Below are positions 8,177 to 16,266 of a stretch of 63,618 bases of DNA, in pieces. The DNA is from a virus: IMG/VR virus record IMGVR_UViG_3300045116_000460, positions 1 to 63,618 of that record, one strand, 5' to 3'. The position numbers were made by a program, and so were the translations under genes. Under the pieces are notes generated by a model. The model did not search any database. It saw only the letters and a list, made by a program, of their open reading frames with translations, and was not told the DNA's origin. The stretch's first letter is position 1, and each line of letters starts with the position of its first letter.

Positions 8177-8737
8177 ATGACAAAAAAAGAAATGTTAAAT
8201 ATAGTTATAGGTGAATTATCAATTTTTTATAATTCAATACCAGCAGAACGATCACTTAAAAAAATCAAAGATATTTTTCAACGATTCAAGACTCTTAAGT
8301 TTGAAAGAGAAGACATTATAGATTATATTGATTTTTGTTACAAACAAATGGAAAAAACAGTGAAAGACGCGGGGCGAAGATCATCAGTGGATTATTTTGT
8401 TGCTATAGTATCATCCGATAAAACTTTTCGACGTTATTTGGACTACCTAAGAGCTAAAGGCGAAGTAGTTAACGAACCCCAGATCGAAGTAAGCCCCTAT
8501 GATGATCCAAACGAAGCGATAACCTTTAATGGCCTTACGTATCACAAGATCATTAGTACTGTAGATAGAGATATTTTTTTGTGCCCAACGGCCATCAAAT
8601 TTTTGATTAGAGATTACAACGACCTCGTACCAAGATTCTATACATTAATGACATACAATGTCAAATATCCTGATAAAAAAATTACTTGGGAAACGATAAA
8701 AGATATTATAAAGGAGAGCGACTTATGCCCTATATAG
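8177..8737 (+). CDS. Unknown 186-residue protein
   Basis: I do not recognise this protein. It has a helical N-terminal part with many Lys, Ile and Phe residues, and a mixed C-terminal part including FNGLTYHKI near residue 119. It follows thymidylate synthase with GGGG as ribosome binding site, and its 3' end overlaps the next gene. It could be a replication accessory protein by position, but nothing in the sequence proves it. Confidence 0.65.
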   Translation: MTKKEMLNIVIGELSIFYNSIPAERSLKKIKDIFQRFKTLKFEREDIIDYIDFCYKQMEKTVKDAGRRSSVDYFVAIVSSDKTFRRYLDYLRAKGEVVNEPQIEVSPYDDPNEAITFNGLTYHKIISTVDRDIFLCPTAIKFLIRDYNDLVPRFYTLMTYNVKYPDKKITWETIKDIIKESDLCPI

Positions 8738-8973
8738 AACAATGGAAAAGGCCAGTATTGGATAAAATTGTTGAGGCAATGGCGGCGGGAACAGTATTTC
8801 CAGACGGAAGACTTAACTATGTATTATTTAAACTTTGCAAAGATACGGTAGTCCCAGGGTACAACAACTACAAGAATTTTATTGGTGAATTGAATGAATG
8901 TATCGCTGAAATTAGAAGGCGGCTTCTGGCTCCCTATGAAGATGAAAAATGCAGAATCAATGGTGATGTCTAA
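8725..8973 (+). CDS. Conserved small phage protein (DUF6899-like)
   Basis: I choose ATG at 8725, giving 82 residues, because AAAGGAG stands eight bases before it; the longer frame from 8686 lacks a signal. The layout MPYI.Q..RP.LD.IVE near the start, and APYEDEKCRINGDV at the end, match a common small phage family in which the C-terminus reads YEDEK..ENGDV. The function of the family is not known to me. It overlaps the previous gene by 13 bases. Confidence 0.75.
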   Translation: MPYIEQWKRPVLDKIVEAMAAGTVFPDGRLNYVLFKLCKDTVVPGYNNYKNFIGELNECIAEIRRRLLAPYEDEKCRINGDV

Positions 8974-8987
8974 GGGAGGATTATTAT

Positions 8988-9431
8988 ATGCAGATAGCCT
9001 ATATATCAGGCAAATACAGATCTAAAACACCTCATGGGATGAGAGTGAATATTATTAGAGCAGAAGCAATTGCCATGAAGTATTGGAAACTTGGATGCTC
9101 TGTAATATGCCCACACAAAAATACCGCATTCATGGACAATTCAGATGTCTCAGACGCTCATTTTCTCAAAGCTGATTTGGAATTGATTGAAAGATGTGTT
9201 GATGTAATCATTATGGTACCTGGATGGGAAGATAGTGAAGGAGCGATATTAGAGCACAAGACAGCAATTGATCGTGGCATTGAAGTTATTTATGAAACCG
9301 AAGAAACAATCAACAAATATCTTTCATCACACCCTTGCGGAAGTGTTACTATGCTACAAGACAGTAACCTCGATAATGAGAGGATCGTTTTTGAGGCAGT
9401 AAAACTATTGCTTGACGAAGAAAAAAAATAA
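8988..9431 (+). CDS. DUF4406/nucleoside deoxyribosyltransferase-like protein
   Basis: A 147-residue Rossmann-like protein starting IAYISGKYR, with SVICPHKNTAFMD near 38-50, a conserved Leu-Ile-Asp stretch (DLELIERCVDVIIMVPGWEDSEGA, here given in parts: DLELIERC then VIIMVPGW) and an acidic GAxxEH segment. This is the pattern of the DUF4406 family, related to nucleoside 2-deoxyribosyltransferases. A role in nucleotide metabolism or salvage fits the neighbouring thymidylate synthase. GGAGGA precedes the start. Activity itself is not shown. Confidence 0.75.
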   Translation: MQIAYISGKYRSKTPHGMRVNIIRAEAIAMKYWKLGCSVICPHKNTAFMDNSDVSDAHFLKADLELIERCVDVIIMVPGWEDSEGAILEHKTAIDRGIEVIYETEETINKYLSSHPCGSVTMLQDSNLDNERIVFEAVKLLLDEEKK

Positions 9432-9432
9432 T

Positions 9433-10311
9433 ATGGACAGAATTACAGGCAAAGAAGATGAGATTATGAAGGCATATCAGGTTGTGGTAAAATGCCAGAA
9501 ATGCAATGGTACGGGTGTGAATATTCGAGAAGAAATTAAAATAGAGTTGTCTCTACCTGACAATACTCCCCTTGATAAGCGAGAAGATATGATACCGCAG
9601 GTACAAGCAGAGCGTAAAAAGGAATATGTCAGGAGTCACAAATGGGAGAATCCAAAAAACTCTTCATATGGAATGTGTAAGTGTTATATCCAATATGAAT
9701 TTTTAAAAGGATTGCTTCTTGCAGATATACCGCTTAAGTTTGAAAAAATAGATTATACTGAAATACTCCCCAGGGATATAATGGTAAATGGGAGCAAACG
9801 ACCTCTCCATGATTTTATTAAATTATATATTGACAAATATAGCGAGTTGAGTAGGAATTCTGTCGGTCTTAATTTTATTGGTAAGGTTGGTACTGGTAGA
9901 ACATTTGTTTCTCAGTTTATCGGGGCTCAAATTTTAAAAAAGAGATATTCAGTACATCATATACCGTTTTTTGATTTAGTAAGAATAATGAATTCGTATG
10001 ACCAGGCAGATTTATTGAAGCATATTATGGATGTTGATCTATTGATTATTGACGAACTTGGAAATGAGCATCCTAACAAACGCGGATTCAGTGGTGAGAT
10101 TGCTCATTTACTTCAGCGTAGAATACAGATAAAAAAACCAATTATTTTTTGTATCAATGGAGTATCAACGGATGATAAATTGATCGATGCGTATGGTGGG
10201 TCTTTTTTTTCAATTTTAGATGAGAGAAATATTAATTTGAAATTTAACACAAAGGCAATACCTAAAACAACACGCAACAAATATATAGAGACCATATTGG
10301 GCGACTTATGA
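9433..10311 (+). CDS. DnaC-like helicase loader with altered Walker A
   Basis: A 292-residue AAA+ protein. It starts at the ATG right after the previous stop; ATG 9466 is an alternative. An N-terminal zinc motif (CQKCNGTG, later CKCY) and LLADIPLKFEK are typical of DnaC/DnaI-like phage loaders, which place the replicative helicase on DNA. Walker B is LLIIDELGNE. The Walker A is GKVGTGRT (residues 150-157), with Arg156 where the family has the catalytic Lys. The helicase gene follows directly with a four-base overlap, supporting the role. Loss of the Lys predicts weak or no ATP hydrolysis. Confidence 0.85.
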   Translation: MDRITGKEDEIMKAYQVVVKCQKCNGTGVNIREEIKIELSLPDNTPLDKREDMIPQVQAERKKEYVRSHKWENPKNSSYGMCKCYIQYEFLKGLLLADIPLKFEKIDYTEILPRDIMVNGSKRPLHDFIKLYIDKYSELSRNSVGLNFIGKVGTGRTFVSQFIGAQILKKRYSVHHIPFFDLVRIMNSYDQADLLKHIMDVDLLIIDELGNEHPNKRGFSGEIAHLLQRRIQIKKPIIFCINGVSTDDKLIDAYGGSFFSILDERNINLKFNTKAIPKTTRNKYIETILGDL

Positions 10312-11609
10312 GCAAACAAATTATTGAGCGAGATGTTTTAGCTTCACTTCTTACCGATAAGAGCAGAATAGACCAAGTTCAGGATATTATAAAATCCGAA
10401 CATTTTTCTTCGCCGTATTTGAAATGGGCCTACGAAAAACTTTTGGCATATTACGAAAAATACTGCGATGTACCTAAAGTAAGTTATTTTAAGATTGAAT
10501 TAAGCAAGAATAAAGATATTGATGAAGATGAACGTTCAAGGTGGTATAAACTAATACGCGATATATATAAAAAGATTTTGGATACAGGTTCAACAGAATA
10601 CGCATTAGATGAATTAATTGGTTTTGCTAAAAACAATGAAGTAGCGAAAATAATAGAACGAGGTATTAACCACCTTGACAAAGGTGAATGGAAAGATGCA
10701 ATAGAAACTCTCTATGCTACTGTTGAAGTCCAGGTGAAGGATAAGGAATTTGAAATATCAGATTGGCTTGCTACATGGGAAGAAAGGCAAAAAGTAAGAA
10801 AAGAACGTAAAGATGACCCATCAAAAGACAGACGGATCAAATTACCTTGGCCCGAAGTGCAAAAGGTAATTGGCGGGCTTGGTCCCGGTGAATCAACGAC
10901 AATAGCCAGCCTCACTAATGTTGGAAAAAGTATATCCCTTATTGTGTGCGGTAGAAGAGCCTTTATCGATGGTAAAAAAGTAGTCCATATAGTCATTGAA
11001 GACACAAAAGAAATGGTCGAACAGCGATATGATAGTGCTATCCTTGGCATTAGATATGATGATCTAAAATATTTTGATCTTAAAAAAGAAGAAATAGAAA
11101 AATTGGATAGAATAGTTTCTGAAACAAGAACAAGGATCGGGTCAAATTTACGAATAGTAAAAACGAAACCAAAAAAAACTTCAATTGTTACAATTATAAA
11201 GGCCCTGAATATACTCAAGCAAGATGGATTCATACCAGATCTACTAATAATTGATTATGCTGACATTATGATACCATCAAAAACCAAATATAAGAGTGAA
11301 CAATTTAGGCTTGAACAGGCAGAAGTATATTGGGAAATAAAATCGTTGGCAGAACAATTAAATATTCCTATTTTAACTGCCACTCAAGTATCAAAAGAAT
11401 ACGTTAGGAAAAAAGCCTATTCAGAAGGATTAGCAGAAGCCTATGATAAAAGTAGAATTCTAAATGTTGTATTAACACTAAACCAACTTGATATTCAATC
11501 ACGCGATATTCTTTTAATAATTGCAAAGAATCGAGATGGTGAAAAAGGTAAGGAAGTTGCATTGATATCAAATTTTGCCAAAATGAGGCTTACAGAAAAA
11601 ATAGCATAA
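10308..11609 (+). CDS. DnaB-like replicative helicase
   Basis: A 433-residue protein with a small DnaB-type N-terminal helical domain and a RecA-type helicase core. The phosphate loop is ASLTNVGKS (200-208), Walker B is LLIIDYADIM near 307, and TATQVSKE near 363 is the sensor-like Gln region. It unwinds DNA at the fork as a hexamer, loaded by the upstream DnaC-like protein and paired with the primase encoded downstream. T4 gp41 and DnaB are the nearest well-known models. Confidence 0.9.
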   Translation: MSKQIIERDVLASLLTDKSRIDQVQDIIKSEHFSSPYLKWAYEKLLAYYEKYCDVPKVSYFKIELSKNKDIDEDERSRWYKLIRDIYKKILDTGSTEYALDELIGFAKNNEVAKIIERGINHLDKGEWKDAIETLYATVEVQVKDKEFEISDWLATWEERQKVRKERKDDPSKDRRIKLPWPEVQKVIGGLGPGESTTIASLTNVGKSISLIVCGRRAFIDGKKVVHIVIEDTKEMVEQRYDSAILGIRYDDLKYFDLKKEEIEKLDRIVSETRTRIGSNLRIVKTKPKKTSIVTIIKALNILKQDGFIPDLLIIDYADIMIPSKTKYKSEQFRLEQAEVYWEIKSLAEQLNIPILTATQVSKEYVRKKAYSEGLAEAYDKSRILNVVLTLNQLDIQSRDILLIIAKNRDGEKGKEVALISNFAKMRLTEKIA

Positions 11610-11618
11610 GGAGGACAT

Positions 11619-12077
11619 ATGTCGAGGGGCAAAAAAAAATACAAGCAAGGTAAACGGATCATACAGATTAAAAAAAACCAAGATAATGATGCCTTGAATC
11701 CATTATCAGATTCAAACGTACCACCGCATCTTCGTCCTATGGTTGAAGGACTGAAGAGAGGATTTGAGCAACGAGTGAAATATGCAGAATTCAAAGCATT
11801 GCATCAATATCAAAAATTACACAATGCAATTAATGAAATTAAAGCAAATCAAATTGTATTACAAACCCTTATTTTTGAAAAAAATATTATTAATAGAAGA
11901 ACATTCACTGAAGAATATCAACGATATTTAACGGACATAGTAGGAATTGTTGATGGTGGTCGGATGCAAGGCTTTGTGGTTGTTGATACTTTCAACATTG
12001 GGGTTCCACTTAGAGGGAATAGTTTGAACGAATTAAAAAACAAAAATAAAAATCCAATTATAATAAGTAGGAGTTAA
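11619..12077 (+). CDS. Unknown basic protein
   Basis: A 152-residue protein with a very basic N-terminus (RGKKKYKQGKR) and a helical Gln-rich middle; the C-terminal 40 residues look like a small beta domain (GFVVVDTFNIGVPLRG). GGAGGA precedes the start. It lies between helicase and glycosyltransferase genes. No family is recognised; a DNA-binding role is only a guess from charge. Confidence 0.65.
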   Translation: MSRGKKKYKQGKRIIQIKKNQDNDALNPLSDSNVPPHLRPMVEGLKRGFEQRVKYAEFKALHQYQKLHNAINEIKANQIVLQTLIFEKNIINRRTFTEEYQRYLTDIVGIVDGGRMQGFVVVDTFNIGVPLRGNSLNELKNKNKNPIIISRS

Positions 12078-12081
12078 TGTC

Positions 12082-13827
12082 ATGAAATTCATTCAAGTTG
12101 CAAGAGATGGAATTATCATGGAGCGAGGTTCACCATGGGCAAAGCCACTTAAGGTGGGGAAATTTTATCTTGTATCTGATTTGATCCATCAACAACTCGC
12201 CTACATCATGCCAGATCATATATCTAAGAATGTAATCGATATTAAAGAAGTTTATCGTGAATACCGAGGTGATGATCTTAATGGGAAAACTCTTCTTGTT
12301 TGGAGACACGGTGGAATTGGAGATTTGATGTTTATAATGCCATCGCTTAGATTATTGAAGGTAAAATATCCTGACAGTAAAATCATCATAGGATTGGGCG
12401 GAAAATATATTGATCTCTATCGGTATGTTCCATATGTTGATGAAATAGTCCAATTACCTTTCGATATAGAAACTCTAAAAATGGCAGACTACCATCTCCA
12501 TTTCGAACAAATCATAGAAGGAAATCCGCGAGCAGAAAAAATAAATGCCTATGATTTATTCTTTAGCAAATTTAAATTTGATCCTGCAAAAATACCATCT
12601 CATGAAAAAATCCCAGATATTTTTTTGACTGTTGAAGAAATGAAGTGGGCAGAGGAAAGGTTAGAACAATTCAAAGTGAAAGAAACAGACATTCTAGTTG
12701 GTCTTCAAATCGCAGCTAGTTCCCCGATTAGATCATTTCCAGATGAAAAAACAGTAGCAATTGCGAATGTGATTACTAGAGAAGAGAACGGTAAGATCAT
12801 TCTTTTTGGGTCAAATGGACAAATTGACTTGGCCCAAAATATTAAACATAGTTTACCTATTGAACAACATGAAAGACTAATATTATCACCAGAAGAAAGA
12901 TTCAGTCTTCGTCAATCTATGGCAATTTGCAGGCATTGTGATCTTGTTATCGCTCCTGACAGTGCCATGATTCATATTGCCGGTGCGCTTCGAGTTCCTA
13001 TACTGGGATTATATGGTCCTTTTCCTGCCGATCTTAGAATGAGATATTATTACAATGCCGTTGCTCTTAATGCGTGTACTCCATGTTCTCCATGTTTTAC
13101 TCATGACCATGACCCCTGCCAAAAAGGGGCACCATCTCCATGCTTTTCACTAATAGATATTTATCAAATTATGTTTGCGATAGAATATTTGCTTGAGAAG
13201 ACATGTAAAAAATCTATTCCAACTATTGCAAGTCTCAAGAAAAGTATTTTTAATCAAGTTATAGAAAGAGCCAAACCATATATGAAAGGTAAAGGCATTG
13301 ATGTTGGTTGTGGATTTCAAACATACAATTCTGAATTTGATATTACAAGAATCGACATAAACCCTCTTGTCAATCCAGACAAGGTTATGAATTTTTTACA
13401 TCCAGAATTCAAAATAGATGGCAAAGTTGATTACATTATAAGTAGTTATTCTATCAATACCGTAAATGATTTAATAAATTTCATTGCTCGTTCAGATATC
13501 TTTTTGAATGTTGGTGGTTATATTATTTTATTTGTTGGTGATTCCAATATTATAAAACAAGCTAGTGGAAAAGATATTTTATCCAACTACTTGTTGGATT
13601 ATCTCAAAAGTGAATTAACGAATGATATTCTTCAGTCTCAATTGAACAAATTCACAAATATGGAAATTGTAGAAACAGATTTACCAATTTTTAATGATAA
13701 GCTTAAAGAAGAAGCCATTGAAATTTTTGGAACTCGTCATGGCATATTTATTGTATTGAGGAAAACACATGATATCCAAACTGAAAAAAATAAACACGAG
13801 AAAACTGCTCAAGAGATTAGGGCTTAG
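12082..13827 (+). CDS. GT9 glycosyltransferase fused to SAM methyltransferase
   Basis: A 581-residue two-part enzyme. After a 60-residue lead, RHGGIGDLMFIMPSLRLLK (about 74-92) begins a GT-B fold of the GT9 (ADP-heptose-LPS heptosyltransferase) type, and IAPDSAMIHIAGAL near 290 with GLYGPFP gives the nucleotide-sugar site. A cysteine-rich stretch (CTPCSPC) follows. The C-terminal part (from about 395) has GIDVGCG and a Rossmann pattern of a class I SAM methyltransferase. The GT9 link suggests sugar transfer in the cytoplasm. Its place inside the replication module is odd. GGAG precedes ATG. Confidence 0.8.
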   Translation: MKFIQVARDGIIMERGSPWAKPLKVGKFYLVSDLIHQQLAYIMPDHISKNVIDIKEVYREYRGDDLNGKTLLVWRHGGIGDLMFIMPSLRLLKVKYPDSKIIIGLGGKYIDLYRYVPYVDEIVQLPFDIETLKMADYHLHFEQIIEGNPRAEKINAYDLFFSKFKFDPAKIPSHEKIPDIFLTVEEMKWAEERLEQFKVKETDILVGLQIAASSPIRSFPDEKTVAIANVITREENGKIILFGSNGQIDLAQNIKHSLPIEQHERLILSPEERFSLRQSMAICRHCDLVIAPDSAMIHIAGALRVPILGLYGPFPADLRMRYYYNAVALNACTPCSPCFTHDHDPCQKGAPSPCFSLIDIYQIMFAIEYLLEKTCKKSIPTIASLKKSIFNQVIERAKPYMKGKGIDVGCGFQTYNSEFDITRIDINPLVNPDKVMNFLHPEFKIDGKVDYIISSYSINTVNDLINFIARSDIFLNVGGYIILFVGDSNIIKQASGKDILSNYLLDYLKSELTNDILQSQLNKFTNMEIVETDLPIFNDKLKEEAIEIFGTRHGIFIVLRKTHDIQTEKNKHEKTAQEIRA

Positions 13828-14806
13828 ATATACAGAATCAAAAAGTCCAAATGAATTGATTCTTGACTGTGTAGATCCAAATTGCCCCAATCCACATGGC
13901 CACATGTATTTAAATAAAGAGTCAGGATTGTGGCTTTGCCATAGATGTGGAATAGCAGGCAATCTTGTTGTTCTTGTTTCTATCGTCAAAAAAATAACAG
14001 CAAGAAATGCGCAACGGGTAATTGAAGATGAAACTACCGATACAATTACGATAGAAGGATTGAAAGACCGACTCAAAAATATCGATAAATTATATCTAAA
14101 CATTGTTGATATATTAGGGATGAAAATATATGCCCCACCCCCTCAAAATTCAATCTTGGTAAGTAGAACTATGTATCCAAAATTTTTAAATGATCGGAAT
14201 ATTCCTTTTGGTTTGGCATTAAGGGCTGGAGTAAGGATTTGTAATAGCGGAAAGTATGCCGGAAGGTTGATTTTTCCCTTCAAATGTGACGGAAACGAAA
14301 GTTTTGTAGCTTATGCCAGCGCCGGTCAAAAACCAAAAACCTTGAATCCCCCTGGTGGAATGAATGATAGAATGATATATGATTATGATTATATGAAAAA
14401 AATTTGGTATAGTCTCAAACATACTGATTCTCTTATTGTCGTAGAAGGAATTTTTGATTGTCTTCGCCTTCAGCTATATGGGTTCCCATGTGTTTCTCTT
14501 TTAGGCAGTTTTTTAAGCAAAAACAAGGCTATTTTATTGAGCCAAATGCCATATGCCCAAATTATTTTTATGTTAGATGGTGATATTAAAATTGATGATT
14601 ATTGGAAGCATTTGAGAAATTTTAATTACGTAAGCGGTAAAAATATTTTTTTTGCTCCGATTTTAGATGAAAAAAAAGATCCAGATACTCTTTCACAACA
14701 AGAAGTTATAAACATTTTGGATTATGGTATGATTCCTGCAACTGATTCGTATCGAATGAAGGCCAGGCTTTCAAAAATAATTGGTGAAGTGGGGCTGAAA
14801 CTATAA
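13769..14806 (+). CDS. DNA primase, zinc ribbon plus Toprim
   Basis: A 345-residue primase-like protein. The N-terminal zinc ribbon has CVDPNCPNPHG and LCHRCG (about 32-60). The Toprim part has the VVEGIFDC motif near 222 and MLDGD near 270, which supply the acidic metal ligands. It makes RNA primers with the DnaB-like helicase encoded upstream. It overlaps the previous gene by 59 bases, in a different frame, with GAGGAAAA before ATG. It is shorter than bacterial DnaG and lacks a clear helicase-interaction domain. Confidence 0.85.
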   Translation: MISKLKKINTRKLLKRLGLRYTESKSPNELILDCVDPNCPNPHGHMYLNKESGLWLCHRCGIAGNLVVLVSIVKKITARNAQRVIEDETTDTITIEGLKDRLKNIDKLYLNIVDILGMKIYAPPPQNSILVSRTMYPKFLNDRNIPFGLALRAGVRICNSGKYAGRLIFPFKCDGNESFVAYASAGQKPKTLNPPGGMNDRMIYDYDYMKKIWYSLKHTDSLIVVEGIFDCLRLQLYGFPCVSLLGSFLSKNKAILLSQMPYAQIIFMLDGDIKIDDYWKHLRNFNYVSGKNIFFAPILDEKKDPDTLSQQEVINILDYGMIPATDSYRMKARLSKIIGEVGLKL

Positions 14807-14912
14807 AATTCTCTGTCTAATAATGATGGGGATTCTATATCTTAATTATAAAAAAATTATATAAGAATTGGCATTTATTTTAATGGGTAATAAATTAAAG
14901 GAGGTATCAAAT

Positions 14913-15536
14913 ATGCCAAGAGATATGATCACAAAGGAAATCAAAAAAGAAGAGTTATCAGTTGATTGTAAGCTTTTTGGTCAGTATGAATCTGACGATG
15001 ATGCTTGCAAGATATGTGGTGTTTCAGATGAATGTAAGGCATTATCCGAGGGGCTTGATGAAGACATAAATACTTCTGTAGATTCTGAAGATAATGATCC
15101 TGACCCGGAGGATCAGATATCTGATGACGATTCTGATGATGTTGATTTGGACGGGATCAGTGCAAAAGACGAAGAAACAGATCATGAAGAAATAAAACAC
15201 GAAGAAATAAATGAACCTGTTCCGTCTGTTGAACCAGAACCTCAGCCATTACCAAAAAAGAAAAAGGGAAGACCGCTTGGAAGTACAAAGAAGCCAACAC
15301 CAAATCAGCCTGAAAAAGATAAGACCACTCCGAAGTCAACAAAGCCAAGTTTAGCTATTTCTGAAGATAATGAAATCGAAACTGAAAAAATTGTAAAACA
15401 AAAAGAAGAAGATTTGATTTTATCATTTAAAGATATTACCGTTAATCTTGCACCGGATCAACTTAAAAAAATCACCAGCTTTGTTGAAGCCGGAATGTTA
15501 ATTTTCATTCTTCTCCATGAATCTCTTAAGTCATAG
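14913..15536 (+). CDS. Acidic protein with cysteine motif and AT-hook
   Basis: The ATG at 14913 behind AAAGGAGGT is preferred over the upstream frame start, giving 207 residues. Near the N-terminus CKLFGQYESDDDAC..C.....C matches a motif found again in the SSB-like protein at 24497 (CFGKYDEDEDEC..C). A long Asp/Glu-rich segment follows, then GRPLGSTKK, an AT-hook, then a helical C-terminus. It could bind A/T-rich DNA or act on RNA polymerase, but this is inference. The 106 bases upstream contain no gene. Confidence 0.7.
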   Translation: MPRDMITKEIKKEELSVDCKLFGQYESDDDACKICGVSDECKALSEGLDEDINTSVDSEDNDPDPEDQISDDDSDDVDLDGISAKDEETDHEEIKHEEINEPVPSVEPEPQPLPKKKKGRPLGSTKKPTPNQPEKDKTTPKSTKPSLAISEDNEIETEKIVKQKEEDLILSFKDITVNLAPDQLKKITSFVEAGMLIFILLHESLKS

Positions 15537-15560
15537 TACAAAAAATAGAGAATAACAAAA

Positions 15561-15574
15561 GTAACAATTGTTAC
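15561..15574. promoter_or_regulatory. Perfect 14-bp palindrome, putative operator
   Basis: GTAACAATTGTTAC is a perfect palindrome 20 bases before the start of an XRE-like regulator gene. A palindrome of this size next to a helix-turn-helix gene is the normal layout of an autoregulatory operator. A close upstream AATAACA may be a half-site. No promoter boxes of good quality are seen around it, so expression could be read-through. Confidence 0.55.
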
Positions 15575-15593
15575 AAAAAAGAGACCAGAACGG

Positions 15594-15887
15594 GTGGCCA
15601 GAAGGAATAAACGAGCATCAACGCTGACAGTGATTAGAGCCTTGCGGTTAGCTAATGGATGGACCCTTAAAGAAATGACCTATAAAGGATTCGCGTCACG
15701 ATTTTCATACTGTCATTTTGAAAGCGGCAGGCGAAGAGTCAGCAGGCAAAAACAAATTTTTATAGGCAATGTATTTGCTATTAGGCCAACGTATTTATTT
15801 GATCGTTACGGTTACCCAGTCCGTTTGTCTAGGCAAGATATTTTATCATTAACTATAGCAAAAAGAAGAAGAGGCGATTTTATATGA
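15594..15887 (+). CDS. XRE-family-like DNA-binding protein
   Basis: A 97-residue basic protein with a helix-turn-helix pattern of the XRE type: IRALRLANGWTLKEM, then FASRFSYCHFESGRRR (about 14-45). The C-terminus is again basic (KRRRGDF). It starts at GTG 15594, which is the only usable start with the full first helix; its ribosome binding site is weak. Regulators of this size control early/late switches in many phages. The palindrome at 15561-15574 is its likely target. Confidence 0.7.
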   Translation: MARRNKRASTLTVIRALRLANGWTLKEMTYKGFASRFSYCHFESGRRRVSRQKQIFIGNVFAIRPTYLFDRYGYPVRLSRQDILSLTIAKRRRGDFI

Positions 15888-16222
15888 GGCAAGTTCTAAT
15901 CATCAAAGGAATAAAAGATAAAAATATCCTTGTTGTTAATTTGCCTGAAAGTGAAGTTTACGCAATAGAAATTAACACGATTGAAATTATTGATGGGGCC
16001 AATAAAGGAGCGTGGCAAAGTGAACTAAGATTCAATTATTCTCACAAAACACTAAGAATTAATTTGATTTTTGAAGATTATGATGATGTTTCAGAGTTTG
16101 AGTCTATGTTGCTTGAATATCTTAGAAATGCGGCTACCCCTATAATGTCCGAGGGAGACAAGCATGAGATAAGATATTGGATGGATATTGAGGTATTGGA
16201 AGTTAAAAATGTATGTTTCTAA
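15884..16222 (+). CDS. Unknown 112-residue protein
   Basis: No family recognised. It is a mostly beta/alpha protein with an acidic stretch (EDYDDVSEFES) near residues 67-77. It overlaps the regulator gene by four bases (ATGA), so the two are likely co-expressed. Forty-four non-coding bases separate it from the RNR gene. Confidence 0.65.
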   Translation: MRQVLIIKGIKDKNILVVNLPESEVYAIEINTIEIIDGANKGAWQSELRFNYSHKTLRINLIFEDYDDVSEFESMLLEYLRNAATPIMSEGDKHEIRYWMDIEVLEVKNVCF

Positions 16223-16266
16223 GATAACATTAATATAGAATGATTACCAAAAAATTGGGAGAATAA

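Noticed and set aside
10712-11233. 173-residue minus-strand open frame
   Set aside because: Antisense to the DnaB-like gene, Ser/Phe-rich, typical of a shadow frame.
14868-14896. TTGGCA-N17-TAAATT as a promoter for the AT-hook gene
   Set aside because: The -10 box would lie almost on the ribosome binding site, leaving nearly no leader; both boxes are poor.
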